A stretch of DNA of 64,000 bases from Haloechinothrix aidingensis (GCF_013450155.1 NZ_JACCKD010000005.1:148012-212011); one strand, 5' to 3'; counted from the first letter of the stretch, positions 9,594 to 18,634 are shown. A program made the numbers and translations. The notes: generated from the sequence alone by a model not told the origin.

Positions 9594-10475
9594 CTAATTT
9601 GCTATGGGAGCGTTCGGGTCGACGCCCCATAGGAACTGCGTCATCAGTAATCCGACAACGTGGATCAACAGCAGGTTGAGTATCATCGACTTCGCCGTGT
9701 TCTTGCCCACTCCTACCGGCCCACCCGTAGCCGTGTACCCGTAGTAGCACGAGACAAATATGACCACAGTGGCCATAGCCATGACCTTGACCAGGGAGAA
9801 CGTCAGGTCGACCGGATTCTGGAAGAGCCAGAAAACGAACTCGTACGTACCTTCCGACACGCCGCTGAGCATGTAGACGTTGACCAGGTAGGCGCCCGCA
9901 TACGCAACACCCACGCCGACGAGGAACAGGAACGGGACCGCGATCCAGGCGGCGAGTATGCGCGTACCCACGAGGTAGCTTCTGGACTTTACTCCCATGA
10001 CCTCCATGGCGTCGATCTCTTCCGCGATCCGCATGGAACCGATCTCGGCGACGAACCCGCATCCCACTTTCGCGGCGAAGATGTAGCCGAACATGTACGG
10101 CACCATCTCGCGCAACAGGCACCACGCGCTGAACGCGCCGGAGTACAGGGGAGCCCCGAGCTGGTCGAAGAAGTACTTGCCCTCCAAACCACACTGGTAT
10201 CCCATGACGAACTGCATCATCCAGATGATGAGTCCGCTGGAGAGTATGAGAATGGCTGCCTGACTGAGGATCTCTCCACTGTGATGCCGGAGGTCCGGCA
10301 GGGAGCGAAGCACCTGCCCGGAGAACCGGATGATCTCTCCGCCTGTGGTCAGGGCGGCACGCACGTGGCGCCCCACCCCGGACGGGGTGACATCCACGTA
10401 CGCGGCATTCCGGTGCGCCCCGTCCCGTTCGGGTTGCCGGTCGTCACCGTCTCCGTGCCGCACTGCGCGCGTCAT
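9594..10475 (-). CDS. yrbEB: MlaE/YrbE permease, second copy
   Basis: 293 aa. Integral membrane permease of the MCE lipid importer. After a hydrophilic N-terminus of about 45 residues it shows five or six hydrophobic segments and the family core: KVGCGFVAEIGSMRIAEEIDAMEVMGV, then a C-terminal segment YTATGGPVGVGKNTAKSM. It begins 12 bp after yrbEA, and 29 bp separate it from the ATPase gene. Confidence 0.92.
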   Translation of the reverse strand: MTRAVRHGDGDDRQPERDGAHRNAAYVDVTPSGVGRHVRAALTTGGEIIRFSGQVLRSLPDLRHHSGEILSQAAILILSSGLIIWMMQFVMGYQCGLEGKYFFDQLGAPLYSGAFSAWCLLREMVPYMFGYIFAAKVGCGFVAEIGSMRIAEEIDAMEVMGVKSRSYLVGTRILAAWIAVPFLFLVGVGVAYAGAYLVNVYMLSGVSEGTYEFVFWLFQNPVDLTFSLVKVMAMATVVIFVSCYYGYTATGGPVGVGKNTAKSMILNLLLIHVVGLLMTQFLWGVDPNAPIAN

Positions 10476-10487
10476 AGTCGCCGATCC

Positions 10488-11351
10488 TCACTTGAATACC
10501 ATCATGTCGGGGTTCAGGCCGAGAAGTATGGTCGTGAACACCGCGTTGAAAATCCAGATGGCCGCGAACGCGATCACTACGGCCTGGTTCACCGCCCTAC
10601 CGACGCCGATCGGCCCGCCTCCGGCCGCGTAGCCCTTGTAACAACACACGACGCCGATGATGAGCCCGAACAGCGACGTCTTCACGACGCTGGCCCATAC
10701 GTCCGTCGTCGTCGCGTTGGCGAAGAACTGCGAGTAGAAGCCTGCCGCGCTCGCTCCACGGATCGTCACGGCGCCGATGAAGATGCCGACGACACCGAAT
10801 ACGAGGGATACCAGGTTGAACAACCCGGTCACGATCGTCATGGCGACGACTCGTGGTACCACCAGCATCCTGATCGGATCGACGCCCAGTACCTCCATCG
10901 CGTCGATCTCGTCCCGGACACGCCGCGCACCGAGGTCCGCGGTAATGGCGGTGCCCATCACGCCGGCGATCACCATGGCATTGATCCACGGCGCGAACTC
11001 CCGGATGCTCCCCAGGACCGCCAGACCGCCGAGACGCTCCGGTACGCCGAGGAGGGTGGTCAGGTGTCCCGCCTGGATGCCGGCCGCACCGAGCCCGAAC
11101 ACCGTCGTCGAGACGATCAACGGGAACCAGCACAGCTTGAGTGTCAGGAAGATCTGGTCACGCACCTCGCCCCAGTAGCCGATGGGATGACGAACGGCCG
11201 ACCAAAGGGTCCGTCCACCGAACATCACCATCGCGCCCGCCTCAGCGACCGGGACCGCGGCCGAACGCATCAACCGTCCCGACCGCCTGCGCGCGGGTGC
11301 CGAGGGTTGCTCTTCGCCTTGTTGCTCCGCGGTATCAGCGGGCGAAGTCAT
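10488..11351 (-). CDS. yrbEA: MlaE/YrbE permease, first gene of the mce operon
   Basis: 287 aa from the ATG at 11351, chosen because GGGAGGG lies 5 nt upstream. An open frame continues 46 codons further but looks non-coding there. Family core motifs are present: TADLGARRVRDEIDAMEVLGVDP, and a C-terminal CCYKGYAAGGGPIGVGRAVN. It pairs with yrbEB to form the inner-membrane channel of the MCE importer. A palindrome overlapping a TATAAT -10 box lies about 230 bp upstream. Confidence 0.91.
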   Translation of the reverse strand: MTSPADTAEQQGEEQPSAPARRRSGRLMRSAAVPVAEAGAMVMFGGRTLWSAVRHPIGYWGEVRDQIFLTLKLCWFPLIVSTTVFGLGAAGIQAGHLTTLLGVPERLGGLAVLGSIREFAPWINAMVIAGVMGTAITADLGARRVRDEIDAMEVLGVDPIRMLVVPRVVAMTIVTGLFNLVSLVFGVVGIFIGAVTIRGASAAGFYSQFFANATTTDVWASVVKTSLFGLIIGVVCCYKGYAAGGGPIGVGRAVNQAVVIAFAAIWIFNAVFTTILLGLNPDMMVFK

Positions 11352-11572
11352 AGAACCCTCCCACGGTGTTCCGTACCGTCTGTCCTCTGATGCCTGGTCG
11401 TGTGATGCCTGGTCGTGCCCGTACGGCGCCGTACAGGGCACAGGAGAGGCGTCCGGCGCGCGTGAGGCCGTACTCGGAAGGCGCCCCACCTACCTCGGCG
11501 CGTGCGGTACGAGATGCCTCCTACCCGGTCCACTCCACCGCCTCTCACCGGTGGCCATGTCTCAGTGTGTGC

Positions 11573-11600
11573 TTAATTTAACCTATTATAAGTTACCACG
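11573..11600 (-). promoter_or_regulatory. Candidate mce promoter with overlapping 17-bp palindrome
   Basis: The palindrome TAACCTATTATAAGTTA (11579-11595) has only one mismatched arm pair. On the minus strand it contains a perfect TATAAT (11589-11584) that could serve as the -10 box for yrbEA. No good -35 is visible at 17 nt, as expected for an activated or repressor-controlled promoter. The leader to the yrbEA ATG would be about 230 nt. Confidence 0.5.
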
Positions 11601-11847
11601 CAACATCCACGGCACACGGGGTGCCGGCTCGGCAGTGCTGCGACTCAACAGGAAGCCGAACCAGCTGCCCGCAGCGTTCTCCGCCTGCATTGCCGATGTC
11701 TCGGCATCGCCGAAACCGGACGGCCGGGCCACGCTCCGCCACGCGACGCACCGTTACCCACCGAACGTCACCGGTAGCCGGAAGGCACTACCTGTACCCG
11801 CGCGCCGATTCGCTCGGTACCTCGCGAGACACCGATCGTCGCACAAA

Positions 11848-11887
11848 CTGCAATATGTTTATAATATAACATAAATTTTTATATCTC
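11848..11887. promoter_or_regulatory. AT-rich element, possible second mce promoter or operator
   Basis: A 40-bp tract made almost only of A and T in a GC-rich chromosome. It includes TTTATAATATAAC, which shares the core TTATAATA with the palindrome nearer yrbEA (read on its minus strand). On the minus strand several TATATT/TATAAA hexamers are possible -10 boxes. It also directly follows the stop codon of the small membrane-protein gene, so it could instead end that transcript. Confidence 0.35.
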
Positions 11888-11906
11888 ACCGGGCCTGCGA
11901 TCCCTG

Positions 11907-12281
11907 CTACCGCGGCGCCCTCCTGAACCACGCTACGTGCACGTACCCGGCACCGGCGCCGACGAGCACGGCGGTGGACGCGGTAGTGGCGATCTGCACC
12001 AGGTCAACACTTCTCGTGACGAACACGACCAGCGGGAGAACGAGCAGGTATGCCGTCAGCGCCGCCGTCGCTCCCTGGACGGCGGGGACGCGGTGCGACC
12101 CGCCGCGCGCTGCCGCCACGACGAAGGCCACGACGGCCACGAGAGGAAGCCAGACCATTCCGGCGGCGGGCACGATGCCAACCACTACGGGCGCGGCGAG
12201 ACCGCCGATGACCAGGACCGTGAAGCCACTCGATGCTCCGCGGAGCACGGCGGGCGGGTCGACCGACGCCAACCATCGCAT
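11907..12281 (-). CDS. Small integral membrane protein, unknown function
   Basis: 124 aa with four hydrophobic segments (about residues 18-38, 42-61, 70-91 and 95-114) and a basic C-terminus (FRRAPR). I do not recognise the family. It starts 20 bp after the aldehyde dehydrogenase stop on the same strand, so the two probably form an operon. The clear segment pattern and position support a real gene. Confidence 0.6.
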   Translation of the reverse strand: MRWLASVDPPAVLRGASSGFTVLVIGGLAAPVVVGIVPAAGMVWLPLVAVVAFVVAAARGGSHRVPAVQGATAALTAYLLVLPLVVFVTRSVDLVQIATTASTAVLVGAGAGYVHVAWFRRAPR

Positions 12282-12301
12282 GGCGCTGCTTCCTTCCCGG
12301 G

Positions 12302-13753
12302 CTACAAGAAGCGCCGCAGTACGGCGAGCTTCAACCTGCTGTACGGCGGGTACATGATCGACGGATCGGGGCGGGCGGGTTTGGTGAGGACAGCTTTACG
12401 ATGGCTGAGCCGTTCGAACCCCCACTTGCCGTGGTACGCGCCGATGCCGCTGTCGCCGACGCCACCGAACGGGAGGTGCGGTTCCAGGCAGTGCATGGCG
12501 ACATGGTTGACAACCACACCTCCGCTGCTGACACGGTCCAGAACGCGGTCGCGCTCGCCGGTCGAGTCACTGAACAAGTAGCAGGCCAGCGGCTTCGGCC
12601 GCTCGTTGACGAAGGAGACCGCGTCGTCGAGCGAGTCGGTACCGAGCACAGGCAGGATGGGCCCGAAGATCTCGCTGCTCATCACGCCCGAGTCCGGGTC
12701 AGGATCCACGACGACCGTCGGCTCGATGCCCAGCGCGGACCTGTCGGTCCGTCCGCCGAGCACGATCTCCCCGTCCGTACCCTCGAGCATCGTCGCGAGC
12801 CTGTCGAACTGCCGCTCGTTGACGATGCGCAACGTACCTCCGCCGGCACTCGACGCGAACTCACGCATCGCGTCGGTCAACGCACCGACGAAACGGTCCC
12901 GTATCGCGCCGTCCACCAGTACGTAGTCAGGCGCGATGCACGTCTGCCCGGAGTTCATCAGCTTCATCCAGGCGACGCGCCGCGCGGCGACGTCGACATC
13001 CGCGTGCCGCGTCACGATGACCGGGCTCTTCCCACCCAGCTCCAGCGTGACGGGCGTCAGGTGCGGGGCAGCCGCGGACATGATCCGCCTGCCGATCTCC
13101 GTGCCACCTGTGAAGAACGCGTGGTCGAAGCCGCAGGCGAGAAGCCGTTGGGTCACGTCGGCATCCCCCTCGGTCACAACCACGGCATCGCTGTCGAGAT
13201 ACCGCGGCAGCATCCGCGCCAGGAACCCGGAACACGCGGGCGCGTACTCGGAGGGCTTGACGACCGCACAGTTGCCAGCGGCGAGGGCGGCGACCAGCGG
13301 GCCGAGGGAGAGGTAGATCGGGTAGTTCCACGGTCCGATGATCAGTACGAGCCCGAGCGGTTCGTACTGGTACCAGGCCCGTCCCGGTAGCGAGTGCATC
13401 GAGACCCGGGTACGGTGCCGCTTGCTCCACTTGCGTACGCGTTTCCGCGCGAACCTCGCCTCGGCCTTTGTCGAGGCGATATCGCCGAGCCAGGCCTCAC
13501 CGTACGGCCTTCCCAGGTCCTCCCACAGTGCCTGGGCGATCTCACGTTCCGTGTCTTCGAGGAGGCGCTCCAACGCCCGCAGCTGGCGTACGCGCCATTC
13601 GACATCGCGCGTACGGCCCGACTCGAACGTCGCCCGCTGCGCCTGAACGGCTTCCTCGATGTCCGCCGGTCGCACTGCCGCACCGCTGGTTACGCCAGCA
13701 CCGCCACCGGCGGCCTCGTCCGTGACCGGTGCGGTCGAGGTTTCTGAGCTCAC
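12302..13753 (-). CDS. Aldehyde dehydrogenase family protein, class-3/coniferyl-aldehyde type
   Basis: 483 aa, NAD(P)-dependent oxidation of an aldehyde to its acid. The catalytic Glu lies in LELGGKSP and the catalytic Cys in NSGQTC; the cofactor-site stretch GPWNYPIYLSLGPL is present. The short length and the C-terminal ending (WGFERLSHRKAVL, then a hydrophobic/basic tail) match the class-3 group that acts on fatty or aromatic aldehydes. A 21-bp AT-rich palindrome with a TATAAT box lies about 80 bp upstream. The substrate cannot be read from the sequence. Confidence 0.88.
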   Translation of the reverse strand: MSSETSTAPVTDEAAGGGAGVTSGAAVRPADIEEAVQAQRATFESGRTRDVEWRVRQLRALERLLEDTEREIAQALWEDLGRPYGEAWLGDIASTKAEARFARKRVRKWSKRHRTRVSMHSLPGRAWYQYEPLGLVLIIGPWNYPIYLSLGPLVAALAAGNCAVVKPSEYAPACSGFLARMLPRYLDSDAVVVTEGDADVTQRLLACGFDHAFFTGGTEIGRRIMSAAAPHLTPVTLELGGKSPVIVTRHADVDVAARRVAWMKLMNSGQTCIAPDYVLVDGAIRDRFVGALTDAMREFASSAGGGTLRIVNERQFDRLATMLEGTDGEIVLGGRTDRSALGIEPTVVVDPDPDSGVMSSEIFGPILPVLGTDSLDDAVSFVNERPKPLACYLFSDSTGERDRVLDRVSSGGVVVNHVAMHCLEPHLPFGGVGDSGIGAYHGKWGFERLSHRKAVLTKPARPDPSIMYPPYSRLKLAVLRRFL

Positions 13754-14057
13754 CGCTTACTCCCTTGCGTCCGGGGCATCTCATGGCCGTTGCGCGCACC
13801 ACGAGCACTCGCGTACACAGTCTAGCGCATTTTATAGTTCGCGTTAAATTATAGGGCGGTCTCGCCGGCGCCGCAGTTCCCGTCGCGGTATCACGGGACA
13901 CTCCCGGACCCGGTGTGCACCTACACGCTGCCCAGCGAGACAGCCTGCGACACGGCCATGGGCATGGCGATCGCCGGCACCGCGACTCGGTGGCCGAATT
14001 GCGACCGGGTAGCCGTGCGGCCGGAATGCCTCTACCCTCGTGGAGGTTATGCCGAGC
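13754..14057. other. Divergent intergenic region between aldehyde dehydrogenase and hydrolase genes
   Basis: About 300 bp without a supported gene. The side near the dehydrogenase contains the AT-rich palindrome listed separately. The remainder towards the hydrolase has normal GC and a GGAGG ribosome site just before that gene. Confidence 0.5.
13833..13853 (-). promoter_or_regulatory. 21-bp AT-rich palindrome and -10 box upstream of the aldehyde dehydrogenase
   Basis: The arms are TATAGTT and AATTATA around a 7-nt spacer (one mismatch). On the minus strand the right arm gives TATAAT. The sequence shares GTTAAATTA with the minus-strand reading of the mce promoter palindrome. The same regulator may therefore act on both operons, but the similarity is short. 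Confidence 0.45.
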
Positions 14058-14885
14058 ATGAACAACTGGACGTTGACACAGGGCTACGAGACCCGCGACG
14101 GCATCGTGCGGTGGGACCGCTTCGGTGCCGGACCGCCCGTCGTGCTCCTGCACGGCACACCGTTCTCGTCCTATGTGTGGCGTGACGTCGCCGCCGCGTT
14201 GGCAGCGGATCACGAAGTCTACGTCTGGGACATGCTCGGCTACGGGGCTTCGGACAAGCATGCCGGTCAGGATGTCTCGCTCGGCGCGCAAGCCCTGATC
14301 TTCGCGGAGTTGCTCAGCCACTGGGGGCTGCAGCGACCCGCTGTCGTCGCCCACGACTTCGGTGGTGCCGTCGCCCTGCGCGCCCACCTGCTGCACGAGG
14401 CGAACTACGAGCGGCTCGCGCTCGTCGACGCCGTCGCGCACGCGCCGTGGGGCACCGGCCTGTTCCGGCTCGTGCGGGAGAACCCGGACGTGTTCCCGCA
14501 GTTGCCCGCCGAGGTGCACGAGGGGGCGCTGCGCGCCTATGTCGGCACCGCGAGCCACCGTGGCCTGGCGGACGGGACGCTGTCGGCGTACCTGGCGCCG
14601 TGGCTCGGCGACGAAGGGCAGGCCGCGTTCTACCGCCAGATGGCCCAAGGAGACGAGAGCTACACCAACGACATCCAGGACAGCTACGGCGGTCTGGACC
14701 TGCCGGTCCTCGTGTGCTGGGGAACCTGCGACACGTGGCTACCGCCCGAGAAAGGGGACCAGCTCGCCGCGGCGATCCCGGATGCCCGGATCTGCTGGCT
14801 GCGCGGGGCAGGCCACCTCGTGCAGGAGGACGCCCCGACGCAGCTGCTCAGCGCGCTCAAGGAGTTTCTCGCGAACGAGCGGTGA
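14058..14885 (+). CDS. Alpha/beta hydrolase with Asp nucleophile (dehalogenase/epoxide-hydrolase-like)
   Basis: 275 aa from the ATG at 14058. GGAGG lies 11 nt upstream, while the ATG at 14049 is only 2 nt from it. The oxyanion-hole motif is LLHGTPFSSYVW and the nucleophile elbow reads VVAHDFGGAVAL. The nucleophile is therefore Asp, as in haloalkane dehalogenases, fluoroacetate dehalogenases and epoxide hydrolases, not Ser as in esterases. The acid/base residues sit in WGTCDTWLP and GAGHLVQEDAP. It is probably cytosolic (no signal peptide). The substrate is not predictable. Confidence 0.85.
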   Translation: MNNWTLTQGYETRDGIVRWDRFGAGPPVVLLHGTPFSSYVWRDVAAALAADHEVYVWDMLGYGASDKHAGQDVSLGAQALIFAELLSHWGLQRPAVVAHDFGGAVALRAHLLHEANYERLALVDAVAHAPWGTGLFRLVRENPDVFPQLPAEVHEGALRAYVGTASHRGLADGTLSAYLAPWLGDEGQAAFYRQMAQGDESYTNDIQDSYGGLDLPVLVCWGTCDTWLPPEKGDQLAAAIPDARICWLRGAGHLVQEDAPTQLLSALKEFLANER

Positions 14886-14920
14886 CGCCTACCGGTACCT
14901 CGGCACCACCGCGCGCCGGG

Positions 14921-16261
14921 TCACAGCACGGTCAGCTGTGCCGCGCCGTGGGTCAACACCCGCGCACCCGTCTCGGTCACGAGGAATGTCTGGCTCAACC
15001 CGACGCCGCACCTGCCCAGGTACCGGAACGAGGCCGGGATGTGGAACACCATCCCCGCTTCCAGCGGCTCGGGGTTGTCCCTGGTGATGTAGAAGGGGGC
15101 GCCGTCCATCCAGTGTGGCTTGTGGGCCAGCCCGACGGGGTAGCCGAACAGGTGGTGGAAGACGACGCCGTCCGGTAGCGGCCCGAGCGCGGCAGCGGCG
15201 GCGTTCGCGACGTCCGCGCAGGACACCCCGGCCCGTGCCGTGTCGAGCACCGCGGCCACCGCGGTCTCGGCCAGCTCCGCGAGCACCCGCTCGTCCGGGC
15301 CCGGTGGACCGTGCGCCAGCGTACGCATCACGGGAGCGTGGTAGCGGTGATGCGCCCCGGAGAACTCCAGGAACGTCGTGCCGGGGCCGAGCCGCCGATG
15401 CGACCAGCTGGAATGCGGGATGCCTCCGCGCACGCCGGTGGCCACGACCGGTCCCCACGCCGATGCGGAGTTCGCGCCGTCGAACAGGGCGGCCGAGATC
15501 GCGCCCGCGACGGACGAGTCGGTCGCCTCCGGCTCGCGCGCCGCCGCTACGGCCGCGTCGACACCCGCGCGGGTGCGTTCCGCCGCCTCCGCGACACACC
15601 GGACCTCGGCCTCGGACAGCCGTAACCGCACCGTCTCCACCAGGTGCTCACCACGGACCACCGTGACACGGCTGCCCCGCAGGTACTCGACAGCGTGCGG
15701 CGGTGTGGACGCGTGACCGACCTCGATACCCACCCGAGCCCCCGCGGGCAGCACACCGGCCGCGTGCTCGAGGAAGGTCTCCAGGCCGCGTAGCGCGTCC
15801 GCGTAGCCGCAGTAGCCGATATTGTCCACTCGGGCGCTGGCCAGCGCGCGCCCCAGCTCGAGGTCCGGCACGTACAGGTAGGTCGCCGACTCGGTCACCA
15901 GCAACGGCTGCGGTGCCGTCTCGGCCGTGTGGTACCCGCAGAGGTACTCGACGCTTGACGGCCGGAACGCGAGCATCGCGTCCATGCCCCCGCGCGCCAT
16001 CCGGTCGCGCACGCTGGTCAACCGCTGCTCGTACTCGGCGTCGTCGAACGCGCGGTCGGACTCGTCCCGCACAGCCGCGATCGCGTCCGCGGTGAGCCAG
16101 GACCTGCGCGGCACGCTGTCCAGCCCCGTGACGTTCGGCGCGTACGCGGGGAAGGTAGCCCGCTGCTGGTCGTCTCCCGTGGCTCCGCCCTCCTTCGCCG
16201 GACCGGCCGACGGCGCCCGGACCGCCACCGAGTATCCATCATCAGGCAACAGCGTCAGCAT
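14921..16261 (-). CDS. M24-fold (creatinase/ectoine-hydrolase-like) protein lacking canonical metal ligands
   Basis: 446 aa from the ATG at 16261; the start is uncertain because no good ribosome site precedes it. An N-terminal creatinase-type domain (DAMLAFRPSSVEYLCGYHT; YLYVPDLELGRAL) is followed by a pita-bread catalytic domain. At the usual metal-binding positions the sequence reads FLEFSGAHHRYHAPVMRT, LFGYPVGLAHKPHWMDG and PLEAGMVFHIPASF. M24 aminopeptidases would instead have Asp, Asp, His and Glu there. This resembles the metal-free creatinases and ectoine hydrolase (DoeA) group, which cleave small C-N bonds, rather than Xaa-Pro peptidases. It is convergent with the hydrolase gene. Confidence 0.8.
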   Translation of the reverse strand: MLTLLPDDGYSVAVRAPSAGPAKEGGATGDDQQRATFPAYAPNVTGLDSVPRRSWLTADAIAAVRDESDRAFDDAEYEQRLTSVRDRMARGGMDAMLAFRPSSVEYLCGYHTAETAPQPLLVTESATYLYVPDLELGRALASARVDNIGYCGYADALRGLETFLEHAAGVLPAGARVGIEVGHASTPPHAVEYLRGSRVTVVRGEHLVETVRLRLSEAEVRCVAEAAERTRAGVDAAVAAAREPEATDSSVAGAISAALFDGANSASAWGPVVATGVRGGIPHSSWSHRRLGPGTTFLEFSGAHHRYHAPVMRTLAHGPPGPDERVLAELAETAVAAVLDTARAGVSCADVANAAAAALGPLPDGVVFHHLFGYPVGLAHKPHWMDGAPFYITRDNPEPLEAGMVFHIPASFRYLGRCGVGLSQTFLVTETGARVLTHGAAQLTVL

Positions 16262-16519
16262 GCCAGGAACGCAGCCACGACGGCGGGCGAACACGCGGGC
16301 GCTCCCCTCGCGCGGCTCCGGTCCCGGCGCGGCAGCAGCACCGGGCGCGCACGGACATTCCTTACCCCGGCGAGTCACTCGGCCGCGAGAGTTGTGTCTG
16401 GCTGACAAGTTCCGGAGCTCCCGGTAACGGGCTCGTATCCGGCCGTCGAGGCCGCCGTTGGTCGGGACAGCACAGCGAGCGGCTCGCGCGAGCAGCCGGG
16501 CACGCGGAGAGGAGTAGCC

Positions 16520-17758
16520 ATGCGACGCACAGCGCACAGGGCCACAGCGCTGTCCGTGACCACAGCCGTGACGGCGGCGGTACTCACTGGGGCACTGGCC
16601 GGCGCGGGCGCCGCGACGGCGGAGTCCGGGTCGTTCTACCAACCGCCGTCCCCGCTGCCGGACGGGCAGCCGGGGGACGTCATCCGGCACGAGGAGATGC
16701 CGTTCCACCTCGACCCCGCACAAGGTGTCGAGTCACCGGCGGACGCACACCGGATCATGTACCTGAGTACCGATGTGGACGGTGATCCGATGGCGGTCAC
16801 CGGGACGGTGCTGACCCCCCGCGACCCGTGGTTCGGCATCGGTCCGCGCCCGGTCGTGGGGCTGGCCCCGGGCACGCAGGGCATGGGCGACGAGTGCGCC
16901 CCATCGCGCCGCATGGAGGACGGCACCGAGTACGAGAGCGCGTTCGTCTCCGGGCTGCTCGAGCGAGGCTACGGCGTGGCTGTCACCGACTACCAGAACC
17001 TCGGCACTCCCGGAGACCACACCTACGTGATCCGCGAGCCGCAGGCGCACGCCGTGCTCGACGTGATCCGCGCGGCGCAGGGTCTGTCCGAGGCAGGACT
17101 TCCCGGGTCGGGTCCCGTCGCGACGGCGGGCTACTCGCAGGGTGGCGGAGCATCGGCGGCCGCTGCCGAACGCGCACCCGACTACGCGCCCGAGCTCGAC
17201 CTGCGCGGCAGCTACGCGGGAGCGCCGCCCGCCGAGCTGTCCTCGGTCGCCGAGAGCCTCGACGGCGGGCACGCGGCGGGCCTGCTCGGTTACGCCGTGC
17301 TGGGCTTCAACTCGGCCTACCCGGAGCTCGACATCGAGTCGCTGCTCAACGAGGAGGGCCGGCGGCTGGCCGACGAGGTCCGGCAGGAGTGCGTCGAGGA
17401 GACCTTTACCAAACACGCCTTCACCCGCTCCGAGGACCTCACGGCCGACGGCAGGCCGATAACCGCCTACCTCGACGAGGAGCCCTACCGGTCACGCGTG
17501 GCGGAGAACCGGCTCGGCAGGACCGCGCCGGAGGCACCCACACTGGTGCTGCACTCCCGCGTCGACGACATCGTGCCCTACGAGCAGGGCAGGCAGATGG
17601 CCCGCGACTGGTGCGAGCAGGGCGCGAACGTCCGGTTCAAGACACTGACCTCGCCGACCCATGCCGGCGCCGTTCCCGAGGCGTCGATCACCGCGTTCAA
17701 CTGGCTGGAGGCGCGCTTCTCCTCGTTCCCGCACCTCGGCAACTGCGGCACGTTCTGA
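16520..17758 (+). CDS. Secreted lipase of the fungal/actinobacterial secretory lipase (LIP) family
   Basis: 412 aa with a clear Sec signal peptide (basic start, hydrophobic core, cleavage near AGAATAE, about residue 35). Nucleophile elbow is ATAGYSQGGGASAA; the acid and base regions are LHSRVDDIVPYEQG and SPTHAG. Cysteines in DECAPS, RQECVEE, RDWCEQG and the C-terminal GNCGTF suggest disulfides in an exported enzyme. It likely hydrolyses extracellular acylglycerols. GAGAGGAG lies before the ATG. Confidence 0.87.
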   Translation: MRRTAHRATALSVTTAVTAAVLTGALAGAGAATAESGSFYQPPSPLPDGQPGDVIRHEEMPFHLDPAQGVESPADAHRIMYLSTDVDGDPMAVTGTVLTPRDPWFGIGPRPVVGLAPGTQGMGDECAPSRRMEDGTEYESAFVSGLLERGYGVAVTDYQNLGTPGDHTYVIREPQAHAVLDVIRAAQGLSEAGLPGSGPVATAGYSQGGGASAAAAERAPDYAPELDLRGSYAGAPPAELSSVAESLDGGHAAGLLGYAVLGFNSAYPELDIESLLNEEGRRLADEVRQECVEETFTKHAFTRSEDLTADGRPITAYLDEEPYRSRVAENRLGRTAPEAPTLVLHSRVDDIVPYEQGRQMARDWCEQGANVRFKTLTSPTHAGAVPEASITAFNWLEARFSSFPHLGNCGTF

Positions 17759-17806
17759 CGTAGCACCTCCGCCCACCGGCCTCCCGGCGGCGGCCCGTTA
17801 GGCTGC

Positions 17807-18568
17807 GTGGATGACCCCACGACAGCGGCACACCCGATGAGCGCGCGGTTCCAGGAGCTCGACTGGCGGCACACCTCGATGGGTGAGCTGGTGCTGCGCC
17901 GGCGCTGGGACGGCACGGTGGGCAGCGAGGTCTACGAGGTCAAGCTCGATGACGAGTACCTGATGTCGAGCCTGTTCACCGTTGCCGAGGAGGCCATCGC
18001 ACACCGGGCGCTCGAGGAACTGAGCGGAGCCGGGCTCGACATCGCCGTAGGCGGCCTCGGGCTCGGCTACACCGCGCTGGCCGCGCTCCGGGACGAACGG
18101 GTCGGTTCCCTGGTCGTCGTCGACGCCCTCGCCGAGGTGATCGAGTGGCACCGGCGGGGACTGGTTCCCGCCGGTGCGGAGCTGGCAGCCGACCCGCGGT
18201 GCACGATGCTGCACGGCGACTTCTTCACGCTGCTCGAGCAGGGTTCGGGCCTGCGGCCCGGCGCAACGGACAACGGCACCTTCGATGCCGTCCTCGTCGA
18301 CATCGACCATTCCCCGCGTCACCTGCTGCACCCCGACCATGCCGGGTTCTACCGGGCCGAGGGCCTCGGCCGCCTCGCGGCACACCTGCGTCCCGGCGGG
18401 GTGTTCACGCTCTGGTCGAACGACCCGCCGGACGACGAGTTCACCGGAGCGCTCACCGGATGCTTCGCCGAAGCCGGCGCCGAGGTCGTCCGGTTCCCCA
18501 ACCCCCTGCAGGGCCGCGAGGCGACCGCGACCGTCTACCTCGCACGGACGCACCCGCGGTCGGAGTGA
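17807..18568 (+). CDS. Spermidine-synthase-like methyltransferase-fold protein
   Basis: 253 aa from a GTG; an ATG at 17837 is an alternative start. The Rossmann core is visible: LDIAVGGLGLGYTALAAL (cofactor loop), LVVVDALAEVIEWHR and FDAVLVDIDHSPRHLL, as in polyamine-synthase-type SAM-fold enzymes. No polyamine-pathway partner is nearby, so transfer of an aminopropyl group is not assured; many such actinobacterial proteins are uncharacterised. It is convergent with the DUF305 gene. Confidence 0.75.
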   Translation: MDDPTTAAHPMSARFQELDWRHTSMGELVLRRRWDGTVGSEVYEVKLDDEYLMSSLFTVAEEAIAHRALEELSGAGLDIAVGGLGLGYTALAALRDERVGSLVVVDALAEVIEWHRRGLVPAGAELAADPRCTMLHGDFFTLLEQGSGLRPGATDNGTFDAVLVDIDHSPRHLLHPDHAGFYRAEGLGRLAAHLRPGGVFTLWSNDPPDDEFTGALTGCFAEAGAEVVRFPNPLQGREATATVYLARTHPRSE

Positions 18569-18634
18569 TCAAGCGGTGGCCGCCTGATCATGGTCGGCTC
18601 AGCGGACGGAACACCACCAGGATCACGACGGCGG

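Larger units (their letters stand above)
11352..11906. other. 555-bp gene-free region upstream of the mce operon
   Basis: No coding frame here looks real on either strand. It carries two strikingly AT-rich patches in otherwise GC-rich DNA, at 11573-11597 and 11848-11887. They are listed separately as likely promoter/operator elements. The rest shows no recognisable RNA gene or repeat. Confidence 0.6.
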
